In this document: piece after piece, positions 33,621-43,744 of the stretch
Layout: each line of letters starts with the position of its first letter
How positions within the stretch are numbered: the first letter of the stretch is position 1
Made by a program: the position numbers and the translations under genes
Origin: JBBSEX01 sp038239345
GTDB taxonomy: Bacteria; Acidobacteriota; Terriglobia; Bryobacterales; Bryobacteraceae
Length of the DNA: 64,000 bases
Direction of reading: 5' to 3'
NCBI GenBank assembly: GCA_038239345.1
Contig: JBBSEX010000024.1
Location: 6,141-70,140 of the forward strand
Notes under the pieces: generated by a model
What the model saw: the letters and a program-made list of their open reading frames with translations, nothing else
Databases searched by the model: none
Told to the model about the DNA's origin: nothing

Positions 33621-34315
33621 TGCCGCGGCGGACCGGGCAACACCTGATTTTCGACGCCGACGATACGCTGTGGGAAAACAACATCTACTTTGAGCGGGCC
33701 TTTGAGGAGTTCGTCGCCTTCCTGGCGCATTCCGCTCTTAGCGCGGTGCAAGTGCGAGACATCCTGGATGAGATTGAAGCGGCTAACGCAAAGATCCATG
33801 GGTACGGCTCAAAAAACTTCGGCAATAATTTGAATCAGGTGTATCGGCATTTATGCGAGCGCGATATCGACGACCAGGCGCTGACAATGGTGATGTCTTT
33901 CGCCGAACGAATTCTGGATCATCCAATGGAACTGATCGCCCACGTCCCGGAAACCTTGGCTGAACTTGCCACGCGTCACGATTTGACATTGTTCACCAAG
34001 GGCAATCCCGATGAGCAGCGGCTGAAAGTGGATCGCTCGGAGTTAGGCGGCCTATTTTCCCATGTCGAGATCGTCAAGGAGAAGAATGCGGGGTCTTACG
34101 GGGCATTGGTGGCGGCGCGCGGATTCAATCCGGCAATCACTTGGATGATCGGGAATTCACCGAAGTCCGATGTCAATCCGGCCTTGGAAATCGGGCTCAA
34201 TGCCGTCTTTATCCCGCATGCCCATACCTGGATACTGGAAAAGCAGGAAATTCGCGCTGGCAGCGGAGAATTATTGCAGGTGGACGAGTTTTCTCAATTG
34301 CTGCACTATTTCTGA
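33620..34315 (+). CDS. HAD-superfamily hydrolase
   Basis: A 231-residue phosphatase-like protein. Motif I is FDADDTLWENN with the nucleophile Asp; FTKGNPDEQ is motif II, KEKNAG carries the motif III lysine, and WMIGNSPKSDVNPALEIG is motif IV. The pattern is close to YjjG-type pyrimidine nucleotidases, but specificity cannot be read. Start chosen at ATG 33620 because it overlaps the LON stop (TAATG); a GTG at 33602 would add six residues. Confidence 0.88.
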   Translation: MPRRTGQHLIFDADDTLWENNIYFERAFEEFVAFLAHSALSAVQVRDILDEIEAANAKIHGYGSKNFGNNLNQVYRHLCERDIDDQALTMVMSFAERILDHPMELIAHVPETLAELATRHDLTLFTKGNPDEQRLKVDRSELGGLFSHVEIVKEKNAGSYGALVAARGFNPAITWMIGNSPKSDVNPALEIGLNAVFIPHAHTWILEKQEIRAGSGELLQVDEFSQLLHYF

Positions 34316-34393
34316 AGTACACCCAATAACAAGCCGCCAAAATTTTAGCGCCCAGAGGCGGACGGCGAATCATTCATAGGAGGAGTTTTACTT

Positions 34394-34654
34394 ATGAATT
34401 CGCTAGAACCCAAATTCGGACCCGACACGGAACATCGGGAAGGTCCGGTCGCGCGCGGGATCGAACAGCAGACCGCGAAAGTGCCATCGGACATGTTCTT
34501 GTGGGCCGCGCTTGGCTCCATCGGCTTATCCCTGGTCTTCCAAGTCACAGGCAAGAAGGATCAAGCCAATTTCGTTGGCCACTGGGCACCCACTATTTTG
34601 ATTTTAGGTCTGTATAACAAGATGGTGAAGCTGCACGGGTCCGACGGAGCATAA
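34394..34654 (+). CDS. Small two-helix membrane protein
   Basis: An 86-residue protein with a strong AGGAGG before the ATG. Two hydrophobic segments (MFLWAALGSIGLSLVF and APTILILGLYNKMV) suggest a hairpin in the membrane. Similar short proteins occur widely in Acidobacteria without assigned function. The good ribosome site and its own intergenic space support it as a real gene. Confidence 0.75.
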   Translation: MNSLEPKFGPDTEHREGPVARGIEQQTAKVPSDMFLWAALGSIGLSLVFQVTGKKDQANFVGHWAPTILILGLYNKMVKLHGSDGA

Positions 34655-34731
34655 TCCACCGCGGTTGGGGCCTTTTCGGTTCTCCGGCGAGTCCCCCTGA
34701 ACTCTGCCTGCGCTCGCTACACTATACCTAT

Positions 34732-36744
34732 ATGTATAAATCGCTGATCGCCGGATTAGCCTGTGCTCTCGCCTGCTTTGCGCAAGACCCGGCGTCACCA
34801 ATCGCGAAACCGGCACGGGGCACTAAAGTTGCTTCGGGTTTCGATCTGAAAGCCATGGATAAATCGGCCGATCCGTGCGTGGACTTTTATCAATACGCCT
34901 GTGGGACGTGGCTGGCAAACAACCCCGTACCTTCCGACCAGTCTTCCTGGGGGCGCTTCAGCGAACTGGAAGATCGCAATCGGGAGACGCTTCGCGCGAT
35001 CCTGGAAAAAGCCTCGGGTGAAAAGGTCGGCGATTTCTATGCCGCCTGCATGGATGAAGCGGGAATCAATCAAAAGGGCACTGCCCCCTTGAAGCCTGAG
35101 CTTGATCGCATCGCCAGCATTACTTCCAAGGCTGGACTCACCGACGAACTAGTTCGCCTTCATAAAATGGGTGTGAACGCTTTTTTCGGATTCAGTTCCA
35201 CCCCCGATGCGAAAGATTCCGCCCATGTCATCGCCTATATCGATCAGGGCGGCTTGGGCCTTCCAGATCGCGATTATTATCTGAAGTCCGATGCGAAGTC
35301 TGTTGAACTTCGCAGGCAGTATGTCGAACACGTCGCGAAGATGCTGCAGCTTCTGGGCGATGCCGCTGAGATCGCCGCCGCCAAGGCGAAAACGATCATG
35401 GCTGTGGAAACCGAGTTGGCCACGGGTTCGCTCGATGTCGTCGAACGCCGCGATCCGCAGAAAACGTATCACAAGCTTTCGGTGAAAGAACTTGTTTCGC
35501 TTTCGCCCGGGTTGCAATGGCCGAAATATTTCGAGGGCCTGGGTTTGCCGCAACTGGAATCGCTCGATGTCGCCGTTCCCCCTTTCTTTCGCCAGGTGGA
35601 ATCGGTTGTTGTACAGCACAGCCTGGATGACCTGAAGATTTATTTGACCTGGCATCTTGTCAACGACACCGCTGCCTCCCTGCCAACGGGATTTGTCGAT
35701 GAAAACTTCAATTTCTTCGGTAAAACGCTGAATGGCTCAAAAGAACTCCGGCCCCGCTGGAAGCGCTGCGTCGATGTGGTGGATGGGCAGTTGGGCGACG
35801 CGCTTGGACAGAAATTTGTCGAGCAGACATTTGGTGCTGAGGGTAAGGCGCGTACGCTGGAAATGGTAAAGGCGATAGAAAATGCGCTTGAGCAGGACAT
35901 CGCCCATGTGGATTGGATGACCGCCGCGACGCGTAAGCAGGCGCTCATCAAATTGCACGGCATTACGAACAAGATCGGCTATCCCGATAAGTGGAAAGAT
36001 TACAGCAGCGTCCAGATCTCGAAAGACGACGCTTTTGGCGATTCGGCGCGCGCCAATGAATTCGAGTTCCAACGGGAGGTGTCGAAAGTTGGAAAGCCAG
36101 TGGATAAGCGCGAGTGGGGAATGACACCTCCAACGGTAAACGCTTATTACAACCCGCAGACGAACGACATTAATTTTCCGGCGGGCATTCTGCAGCCGCC
36201 GTTCTATGAAAATTCCCTCGATGACGCCGTAAACTTTGGCGCTATCGGAGCCGTCATCGGCCATGAGCTGACGCATGGGTTTGACGATCAAGGCCGCCAA
36301 TTCGATGCCGATGGTAACCTTCGCGATTGGTGGACGGCGGCGGACGCCAAGGCGTTCGAACAACGCGCCGATTGTCTGGTGAAAGAATACGGCGGCTTCA
36401 CGGCGGTGGATGACATCAAGCTGAATGGAAAACTCACTCTAGGTGAGAATACGGCGGATAATGGCGGCCTCCGCATCGCACTCGCGGCTTTGCTTACAAA
36501 GCACAAAACCGGCAAGTTGATCGACGGCCTGACTCCGGAACAGCGGCTCTTTCTTGGCTGGGGTCAAATCTGGTGTACCAACAGGACCGATGAATCCGCC
36601 CGGCTGCGAGCCAACGTGGACCCGCACTCGCCAGGAAAAAATCGCGTAAACGGAGTTGTCTCCAACATGCCCGAATTCCAGAAAGCTTTCGCCTGTAAGG
36701 TCGGGCAGCCGATGGTGCGCTATCCGGCGTGCCGGGTCTGGTGA
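34732..36744 (+). CDS. M13-family zinc metallopeptidase (PepO/neprilysin-like), exported
   Basis: A 670-residue secreted peptidase with an N-terminal signal (MYKSLIAGLACALACFAQ). The zinc site is HELTH (His511, His515) with Glu572 in GENTADNGG, and NAYYNPQTNDINFPAGILQP and the C-terminal DPHSPGKNRVN are typical of M13 enzymes. It would cleave small peptides outside the cytoplasm. All ligands are present and the length is normal. Single gene, with ~150 bp before the next one. Confidence 0.95.
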   Translation: MYKSLIAGLACALACFAQDPASPIAKPARGTKVASGFDLKAMDKSADPCVDFYQYACGTWLANNPVPSDQSSWGRFSELEDRNRETLRAILEKASGEKVGDFYAACMDEAGINQKGTAPLKPELDRIASITSKAGLTDELVRLHKMGVNAFFGFSSTPDAKDSAHVIAYIDQGGLGLPDRDYYLKSDAKSVELRRQYVEHVAKMLQLLGDAAEIAAAKAKTIMAVETELATGSLDVVERRDPQKTYHKLSVKELVSLSPGLQWPKYFEGLGLPQLESLDVAVPPFFRQVESVVVQHSLDDLKIYLTWHLVNDTAASLPTGFVDENFNFFGKTLNGSKELRPRWKRCVDVVDGQLGDALGQKFVEQTFGAEGKARTLEMVKAIENALEQDIAHVDWMTAATRKQALIKLHGITNKIGYPDKWKDYSSVQISKDDAFGDSARANEFEFQREVSKVGKPVDKREWGMTPPTVNAYYNPQTNDINFPAGILQPPFYENSLDDAVNFGAIGAVIGHELTHGFDDQGRQFDADGNLRDWWTAADAKAFEQRADCLVKEYGGFTAVDDIKLNGKLTLGENTADNGGLRIALAALLTKHKTGKLIDGLTPEQRLFLGWGQIWCTNRTDESARLRANVDPHSPGKNRVNGVVSNMPEFQKAFACKVGQPMVRYPACRVW

Positions 36745-36892
36745 TGTTCTTCCCTACAACCTCCCGGGAGTAGCCGCCAGGTCTATAAGAGGTAGGAAAA
36801 AACTTCAGCTCGCCGCCCACCCCTTGACCCCCAACGCCTGTTAAACTAACAAGGTCCGCCCCGCGTCCCGAAATTGCTTCCCAGGTCGAATT

Positions 36893-39800
36893 ATGCGCAT
36901 TCTTTTACTTCCGCTCGCTCTTTTATCTCTTATTCCTGTACAGGCCCAGGTGCTATCCATTCTTTCCGGCAACGGTCAAATTGTACAAGAACAATTCCTA
37001 ACTACGGTACCTATGGTGGTTGTCGCGAAGTCGGCGGATGGTACGCCTTTGGCTGGTGTTCCTCTCACCTGGACCATTACCAAAGGAACGGGGACAATCG
37101 TTCGCCCGCAAGGGTCCACGGACGCCAACGGCCAGGCCCGTGCGGATTTTTTGGGAACGCTGGTCCAGCCTGGATTATCGTTCCAGCAGACCATCGTCAC
37201 CGCCGGGTCTAGCTCGTCCAGCGTAAGCTTCTTCGTTACCACCGGCATCACCCGCCTGGCTGGTGGAGGGCCCGCGCCTCCGCCGCTGGTTCAGTTAATT
37301 CTTCCCGTGCCGGAAAATCGCGTCTTATCCGGACAGGGTGGCAGTACGTTGCATGCGGCGGTCGCCATACAGGTGGCTGCTCAGGCAGGGCCGCAGGCTG
37401 GGTCGCCAATTCCCAACGTTGCGATGCGAATCACAAACACGGATTCCGATCCCGCCGATTCACCTTCGGGCACTTGCAGTGGCCCTGGCGGCGTGGCGCT
37501 TAGCGATAGCACCGGCACCGCAACGTGCGACCTGATTCTCAATAAAAACATCGGAACCGCGAACTTAGCGGCTGTCGTCGGCGAGATCACCATCACGCCG
37601 CGATTCTCATTGACCATCCTTCCCGGTCCGGTATGTACGTTCTCTCTTTCGGCATTTACGAAAGCCGTTTCCGCGGCGGGCGGGACGGGTAGCGTCGGCG
37701 TTGTCACTCCTTCGGGTTGCGGGTGGACGGCGTTCAGCAACGCCAACTGGATCAACATTACGTCGTCGCCGAACTCCAGTGGCAATGGCACCGTCAACTA
37801 CACCGCCTTCGCTAATTCCGGAGCGTCGCGCAGTGGCACGCTATTGATCGCCGGACTGACGTTCATCGTGACGCAGGCCGCCGCGGGGACGCCCAACCCT
37901 TTGCTGATCACGACAGCCGCCGGACTCCCCAACGCTGTCGTCGGAAACTTCTACTCGCTGGCAATTCAGGCATCTGGCGGAACCCCTCCCTATCTCTGGT
38001 CCTCCAGTGGAAGCTTACCGGCGGGGATCACTCTGGACGCCAGCAAGGGTGTTGTAAGCGGCACTCCCACCAGCGCTGCGAGCTCCAGTTTCTCCGTCAT
38101 TATTCTGGATGCGGCGAAGGTCAGCCAGTCCCAAATTTTCACGCTGACGGTTCTGCCGCCGTCGCCCGGGTTGAACCCGACGATCACGAATACGTCCTTT
38201 CCCAACGGCGAAGTCGGCACACCATATCGCCAGGGAATTTCCAGCTCCGGTGGCTGTGTTTCTCCGTTTAATCCGTCTCCGGCGATATCGGTAGTCGATG
38301 GCGTTCTGCCCACCGGTTTAGCGGTTGTGATCAATGTCGATGCCAGTTACAGCCTTACCGGAACGCCCACGAAGCCAGGAAATTTTTCGTTCACGCTGCA
38401 GGTAAAAGACACGTGCGCGCGTATCGGCAGCACCAGCTTCACGATGACCGTCAACAGCGTGGGCAGCACCAATCCGGCAATGACGGCGAGTCCGTCGTCG
38501 ATCTCGTTCGCCATTCAGGCAAACAGCAGCGCACCCCCGGCGAATCAGACGATCAATATCGCTACCGGCTCCAGCAATCTGGCGTATGCCGCAACCGTTG
38601 CCACAACTGGCGGCGGCAACTGGCTGACGTTAGTGGGCGCGCCGGCCGGGAACACTCCAGGCACGCTAACGGTTGGCGTGGTAAATTCCGCGACGCTTGC
38701 GTCCGGCAGCTACACCGGAATGGTGACCATCACCTCTTCGGCGAGCAATAGCCCGGTGGTTGTGCCCGTCGCCTTGACGGTGGCCTCGGCTCCTGCGCTT
38801 AACCTCAGCACCCAGGCGCTCAGCTTCAATTTGCAGGCATCGGGTACCGGCACTACTTCGCAGCAGGCAATCAGCATAACCAGCGCAAACGGTACGCCCG
38901 TGCCCTTTACGGTGACAGCCACCACCGCTAGCGGCGGGAACTGGCTAACTATTACTCCCAACGCCGGCAGTACGCCACTAACGATCAATGCTATAGTCAC
39001 CACCGGAGTTCTTGGCGTTGGCCTCTACAGCGGATCGATCGCCATCGCCACTCCCGGCGCCGCCGTCCAGACGGTAGCCGTAACCTTAAATCTAACCGCG
39101 CCTCCCATCCTTGGAGTGGCGCCTGGATCGCTCTCTTTCTCCTATCAGCAAGGCGGACCTGTTCCTACGGCGCAGATAGTATCGGTAAGCAGTTCGATTG
39201 GCGCCCAAAACTTTACCATCGCGTCCGGCACGGCCACCGGGGGCACTTGGTTGAATGCCACGCCCAGTAGCGCGACCACACCGCAATCCCTGGTGATCAC
39301 GATTTCGCCTGAAGGTCTCGCGCCTGGTTCCTATACCGGAGCCGTCAATGTCGTATCGTCCAGTTCGGGGGCCCAGTCCCCCAGTGTCCCCGTATTGCTG
39401 ACGGTAACGCTACCGGCGCCTGCTCCGACGGCCATCACGAATGCCGCCAGTTTCGCCCTGGGTCCAATCGCGCCCGGCGAATTCATCTCTATCTTTGGAA
39501 CGAATATTGGACCGCCGACGGGGACCCTACTGCAACTGGACGCGAACAATCTGGTCAGCACCCTGCTGGCCGATACGCGGGTGTTGTTCGACGGAATTCC
39601 CGCGCCATTGCTGTACGTTTCGTCCACGCAAATTTCGGCTGCCGTACCATATGGCATCGCCGGCCGCGCCAGTACGATCGTCCAGGTGGAATACAAAGGT
39701 ACGCTTTCGAACCCGATTAATTTGCGGGTAGCGGAAGCGCAGCCGGGGATTTTCACATTGGATCCCGGCGGTCAGGGCGCGATCCTGAATCAGGACGGCA

Positions 39801-40126
39801 CAACCAACAGCGTAACGAATGGAGCGGAGCCGGGGTCGGTCATCTCCTTCTACGGAACGGGTGAAGGCCAGACATCGCCGGCGGGTGTAACCGGGGGCCT
39901 GATTAGCTCGACACTTTCGCATCCGGTCGCTGGAGTCAGCGTCACGGTTGGGGGCGAACCGGCTACCGTTACTTACGCTGGATCGGCTCCCGGAACGCTG
40001 GCTGGATTCCTCCAGGTGAACGTGCAACTGCCGACGGATCTGACGCGAGGTGCGCCGGCGCGGCTCGTGCTGAAGGTCGGCACGGCGCAGAGCCAGAACG
40101 GCGTGTTCGTTTCCATTAAGCCCTAA
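36893..40126 (+). CDS. Large exported Ig-like protein with TIGR03437 C-terminus
   Basis: A 1077-residue surface or secreted protein with a signal peptide (LLLPLALLSLIPVQAQ). Order: an N-terminal invasin/bacterial-Ig-like region (PLTWTITKGTG), a BACON-like domain around 245-330 (GCGWTAFSNANWINI), putative-Ig repeats (GTPPYLWSSSGSLPAG), three BACON-like repeats ending 'GNWLTI...LASGSYTG', and from about 845 the TIGR03437 domain (ITNAASFALGPIAPGEFISI). TIGR03437 is strongly enriched in Solibacter-type Acidobacteria. A surface adhesion or carbohydrate-binding role is likely but unproven. Confidence 0.9.
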   Translation: MRILLLPLALLSLIPVQAQVLSILSGNGQIVQEQFLTTVPMVVVAKSADGTPLAGVPLTWTITKGTGTIVRPQGSTDANGQARADFLGTLVQPGLSFQQTIVTAGSSSSSVSFFVTTGITRLAGGGPAPPPLVQLILPVPENRVLSGQGGSTLHAAVAIQVAAQAGPQAGSPIPNVAMRITNTDSDPADSPSGTCSGPGGVALSDSTGTATCDLILNKNIGTANLAAVVGEITITPRFSLTILPGPVCTFSLSAFTKAVSAAGGTGSVGVVTPSGCGWTAFSNANWINITSSPNSSGNGTVNYTAFANSGASRSGTLLIAGLTFIVTQAAAGTPNPLLITTAAGLPNAVVGNFYSLAIQASGGTPPYLWSSSGSLPAGITLDASKGVVSGTPTSAASSSFSVIILDAAKVSQSQIFTLTVLPPSPGLNPTITNTSFPNGEVGTPYRQGISSSGGCVSPFNPSPAISVVDGVLPTGLAVVINVDASYSLTGTPTKPGNFSFTLQVKDTCARIGSTSFTMTVNSVGSTNPAMTASPSSISFAIQANSSAPPANQTINIATGSSNLAYAATVATTGGGNWLTLVGAPAGNTPGTLTVGVVNSATLASGSYTGMVTITSSASNSPVVVPVALTVASAPALNLSTQALSFNLQASGTGTTSQQAISITSANGTPVPFTVTATTASGGNWLTITPNAGSTPLTINAIVTTGVLGVGLYSGSIAIATPGAAVQTVAVTLNLTAPPILGVAPGSLSFSYQQGGPVPTAQIVSVSSSIGAQNFTIASGTATGGTWLNATPSSATTPQSLVITISPEGLAPGSYTGAVNVVSSSSGAQSPSVPVLLTVTLPAPAPTAITNAASFALGPIAPGEFISIFGTNIGPPTGTLLQLDANNLVSTLLADTRVLFDGIPAPLLYVSSTQISAAVPYGIAGRASTIVQVEYKGTLSNPINLRVAEAQPGIFTLDPGGQGAILNQDGTTNSVTNGAEPGSVISFYGTGEGQTSPAGVTGGLISSTLSHPVAGVSVTVGGEPATVTYAGSAPGTLAGFLQVNVQLPTDLTRGAPARLVLKVGTAQSQNGVFVSIKP

Positions 40127-40174
40127 ACCAGCAACCCACAAATCATCAAGCGGGCGCGTGATACCTTAGCTTCG

Positions 40175-41656
40175 ATGAGTAATGAGACCGTGACAATCGC
40201 GGCGGGAACCGATACGGAGTTCCGCCGCGAACTAGGCCTTTTCGATTCGACAATGGTAGTCGCCGGATCGATGATCGGTTCGGGAATTTTTATTGTTTCC
40301 GCCGATATGGCCAGAACCATCGGTAGTCCCGGATGGCTGCTCGCGGCCTGGCTGCTCACAGGTCTGCTCACCATCACCGGGGCTCTGTCCTACGGCGAAC
40401 TCGCATCGATGATGCCGCGCGCCGGCGGACAATACGTCTACCTGCGCGAAGCGTTCTCACCCATGGCGGGCTTCCTTTACGGATGGACGCTCTTCATGGT
40501 GATCCAGACCGGTACGATCGCGGCGGTGGTCGTCGGTTTCGCTCGCTTTCTTGGCGTCTTCTGGCCGGATATTCGCGAAGATCATTACCTGATCGCGCCC
40601 ATCCACCTTTCCACTGGCTATGCGCTATCGCTTTCAACGGCGCAGTTGGTCGGCATTGTGTTGATTGCCCTGCTGACGTTTACCAATACCCGCGGCATCG
40701 AATACGGCAAGCTCATTCAGAATGTCTTCACAACCGCCAAAATGGGCGCGCTGCTTGGCCTGATCCTTGTCGGGTTGTTCCTTGGCTGGAATGCGGCGGC
40801 TGTTAGCGCGAACTTCGGTGATGCTTGGACTGCCCGCGGATTTGACCCGATCGTCCCCGGCCTCACCGCCGCTACGGGCTTTGGCTTGTTCGTGGCGTTA
40901 TGCGTCACGCAAACCGGATCGCTATTCTCATCCGACGCATGGAACAACATCACCTTCACAGCCGGAGAAGTGAAGAATCCCAAACGCGATGTGCCACTTT
41001 CGCTAGCGTTCGGTACGGCGATTGTCATCACGTTATACTTGCTCGCTAACGTCGCCTACCTTGTCACTCTGCCGCTAGAAGCCGTGCAGCACGCTCCGGC
41101 TGACCGTGTGGCTACGGCCACCTTGCAGGTGATCTTCCCCGGATTGGGAGTCGTGATCATGGCAGCCGCGATCATGGTCTCAACCTTCGGCTGCACGAAT
41201 GGTTTGATCCTCGCCGGGGCCCGGGCTTACTACGCGATGGCGAAAGACAAGCTCTTTATTCCCTCGGCCGGGCGGCTGAACAAAGCACAGGTGCCGGCCT
41301 GGGCGCTTCTGCTGCAAGGTGTCTGGGCTGCCGCGCTAGTGTTGCCCCGCACCTACAATCCGGAAACAAAAACGTACGGCAACTTGTACAGCAACCTTCT
41401 CGATTATGTAATCTCCGCGGCACTCATCTTCTACATTTTGACCATCGCCGCCATCTTCCGTTTACGCGTCACGCAACCAAACGCTGAGCGCCCATACAAA
41501 GCGTTCGGCTATCCAATCCTGCCCGCGCTATACATCGTCGGGGCTTCGACGGTATTAATGGTGTTGTTTGTGTATCGTCCAGCCACGACATGGCCGGGGC
41601 TCGCCATCGTGCTCTTGGGTGTCCCCGTCTACTTCTTTTTTAGATCGCGAAAGTAA
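40175..41656 (+). CDS. APC-family amino acid permease
   Basis: A 493-residue secondary transporter with about twelve hydrophobic segments. The first helix has GSMIGSGIFIVSAD, the substrate/ion-binding unwound region of the APC fold, and 'GGQYVYLREAFSPMAGFLYGW' is family-typical in helix 3. It begins an operon with an ornithine cyclodeaminase-like gene (5 bp gap) and a hydrolase, so its substrate may be an amino acid handled by them. The exact substrate is unknown. Confidence 0.92.
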   Translation: MSNETVTIAAGTDTEFRRELGLFDSTMVVAGSMIGSGIFIVSADMARTIGSPGWLLAAWLLTGLLTITGALSYGELASMMPRAGGQYVYLREAFSPMAGFLYGWTLFMVIQTGTIAAVVVGFARFLGVFWPDIREDHYLIAPIHLSTGYALSLSTAQLVGIVLIALLTFTNTRGIEYGKLIQNVFTTAKMGALLGLILVGLFLGWNAAAVSANFGDAWTARGFDPIVPGLTAATGFGLFVALCVTQTGSLFSSDAWNNITFTAGEVKNPKRDVPLSLAFGTAIVITLYLLANVAYLVTLPLEAVQHAPADRVATATLQVIFPGLGVVIMAAAIMVSTFGCTNGLILAGARAYYAMAKDKLFIPSAGRLNKAQVPAWALLLQGVWAAALVLPRTYNPETKTYGNLYSNLLDYVISAALIFYILTIAAIFRLRVTQPNAERPYKAFGYPILPALYIVGASTVLMVLFVYRPATTWPGLAIVLLGVPVYFFFRSRK

Positions 41657-41661
41657 CCTCG

Positions 41662-42585
41662 ATGCCATTGTTATTGAAAGAGTCGGAGGTTCGCGAATTA
41701 GTTTCGATGGCTGATCTCATCGAGTGCATGGACACATCCCTGACGGCGTTTTCGAGCGGGAGCGTGCAGCAGCCGGTGCGGACGGTTCTGGATCTGGATG
41801 GAAATTTCTTCGGCCTGATGCCCTGCCATCTCGGCCGGATTCCGGCGGCCGGCGCGAAGCTGGTCACAGTATTTAAGGGCAACGCGGATCTCGGTTTGCC
41901 GACTCATCTTGCCACTATCCTGCTGCTGAGTCCTGCTACCGGCGAATTACTTTGCATCCTCGATGGGCGCTACATCACCGAAACGCGAACGGCCGCCGTG
42001 TCCGCCGTATCCGCGCGGAAGCTGGCCCGGCCCGATGCGTCAGTTTTGGCGATTATCGGCAGCGGAGTGCAAGCGCGCAGCCATCTGTCGGCTCTGCGGG
42101 AAATGTGTACCTTTCAAGAGATCCGCGCGTGGAGCCCGAACGCGGCGCGGCTGGCGAAATTCGCCGCCGAAATGAACGTAACAGTTTGCGGATCGGCGGA
42201 AGAAGCGGTACGCGACGCCGACGTGATCGCGTTGGTCACCGCCGCAACCGAGCCTATCCTCCAGAGCGAATGGGTGAAGGATGGCGCGCATGTGATCGCT
42301 GTCGGAGCCTGTCGTCCCGCCCATCGTGAAGTGGATCCGGTATTAATGCGGCGTGCGCGCGTCTATGTCGATTCACGCCAGGCGGCGATGAGTGAAGCCG
42401 GCGATATCATTCTTAGTGATTGCCACATTGCTGGAGAACTGGGCGAAGAGATGACGCCCAACAACAGCCGCGAGGTGACGGTTTTCAAGTCGCTTGGATT
42501 AGCGGTGGAAGACGTCGCAGCGGCACAACTCGTTTATGAGCGAGCACTCAAGAAGGGGATGGGAACACAATGGCAAATGGATTGA
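41662..42585 (+). CDS. Ornithine cyclodeaminase / mu-crystallin family protein
   Basis: A 307-residue NAD(P)-binding enzyme. ETRTAAVSAVSAR is the conserved substrate-side motif and LAIIGSGVQARSHL the dinucleotide-binding loop. Family members are ornithine cyclodeaminase, alanine dehydrogenase or imine reductases, so the reaction remains open. It follows an amino acid permease with a 5-bp gap and overlaps the next gene by 16 bp, supporting joint amino acid or imino acid metabolism. Confidence 0.9.
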   Translation: MPLLLKESEVRELVSMADLIECMDTSLTAFSSGSVQQPVRTVLDLDGNFFGLMPCHLGRIPAAGAKLVTVFKGNADLGLPTHLATILLLSPATGELLCILDGRYITETRTAAVSAVSARKLARPDASVLAIIGSGVQARSHLSALREMCTFQEIRAWSPNAARLAKFAAEMNVTVCGSAEEAVRDADVIALVTAATEPILQSEWVKDGAHVIAVGACRPAHREVDPVLMRRARVYVDSRQAAMSEAGDIILSDCHIAGELGEEMTPNNSREVTVFKSLGLAVEDVAAAQLVYERALKKGMGTQWQMD

Positions 42586-43712
42586 CGCGTCGCCAGCTGG
42601 CGCTTGCCGCTCTGGCGGCCACTACGGCTATGGCCGACGATACGCCGGATTATGTGGGGCCTCTTACCGGCTTTGAGTCGAAGGTAAATCCCGCCGCATT
42701 CGATTCGGTGGCATGGGTGCAAAAACTGTACGAAGATGCTCCGTTGCGATTGACGTTTCGCGCGAAGAACAAAGCGCAGGCAATCGTCTGGCAGAATGAA
42801 CTGCGGGCGAAAGTCACCGATCTGATTGGCGGTTTTCCGGCTGCCAAATCGCCGCTGAATTCGCAAAGTCTGGAAGTGCGCGAGTATCCGAATTATCGAC
42901 GTGAAAAGTTCGTATTCGAAAGCCGCCCTGGCCTTGGCGTCCTGGCTTATCTGCTGACGCCGAAAAAAGCCGCGGCACCCCTCGCGACTGTTCTCTGTAT
43001 ACCCGGCCACGGCCGCGGCGTGGACGATATTGTGGGCATCGACGACAAGGGTCGCGACCGGACCGTCAAAGAAGGCTATCAATTCGACTTCGCCGTTCAA
43101 GTAGCCGAGCAGGGCATGGCCGCGCTGGCGATAGAGCCTTTAGGTTTTGGCTGCCGGCGCGATGCCGATGCCCGCAAGCACGGCCTCAAACAGAAAGCCT
43201 GTGAGCCGGCGGCGGGTTCGGCGTTACTGCTTGGCGAAACGATGATCGCCTGGCGGGTTTACGATGTGATGCGGGCTATCGATTGGATCGAAAGCCGGCG
43301 CGATCTGGATGCCAAGCGCATCGGCTGCATGGGAATTTCCGGAGGCGGCACGTGCACGCTTTTTGCAACCGCCCTGGAGCCGCGAATCAAGGCGGCAATG
43401 GTTAGCGGCTATCTGAACACCTTTCGCGATAGCGTCTTCAGCCTGCCGCACTGCATCGATAATTACGTTCCCGGACTGTTGAAATGGGCCGAGATGTATG
43501 ATGTCGCCGGCTTGATCGCGCCGCGCCCGCTGTTTGCCGAATCGGGTGAAAACGATCGCATATTCCCGGTTGCCTCAAGCAAGGAAAGCTTCGCCCGCGT
43601 AAAGAAGATCTACGAGATAATCGGCGGGCCGGCGGAACACGATATTCATTCCGGCCGCCACGAATTCAACGGAAAAAAGGGTATTCCATTCCTCAAAGCA
43701 CAACTCGTTTAG
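42570..43712 (+). CDS. Exported alpha/beta hydrolase (dienelactone hydrolase / acetyl xylan esterase-like)
   Basis: A 380-residue hydrolase with a twin-arginine-like signal (GLTRRQLALAALAATTAMA). The oxyanion segment CIPGHGRGVDDI and nucleophile elbow GISGGG with the catalytic Ser are visible; the acid and histidine lie in AESGENDRIFPV and IHSGRHEF. Such secreted hydrolases act on ester bonds of sugars or small molecules. It overlaps the upstream cyclodeaminase gene, but a metabolic link to it is not obvious. Confidence 0.88.
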   Translation: MANGLTRRQLALAALAATTAMADDTPDYVGPLTGFESKVNPAAFDSVAWVQKLYEDAPLRLTFRAKNKAQAIVWQNELRAKVTDLIGGFPAAKSPLNSQSLEVREYPNYRREKFVFESRPGLGVLAYLLTPKKAAAPLATVLCIPGHGRGVDDIVGIDDKGRDRTVKEGYQFDFAVQVAEQGMAALAIEPLGFGCRRDADARKHGLKQKACEPAAGSALLLGETMIAWRVYDVMRAIDWIESRRDLDAKRIGCMGISGGGTCTLFATALEPRIKAAMVSGYLNTFRDSVFSLPHCIDNYVPGLLKWAEMYDVAGLIAPRPLFAESGENDRIFPVASSKESFARVKKIYEIIGGPAEHDIHSGRHEFNGKKGIPFLKAQLV

Positions 43713-43744
43713 ACCGTTGAAGGCTTGTCGCTATCATCAAGATC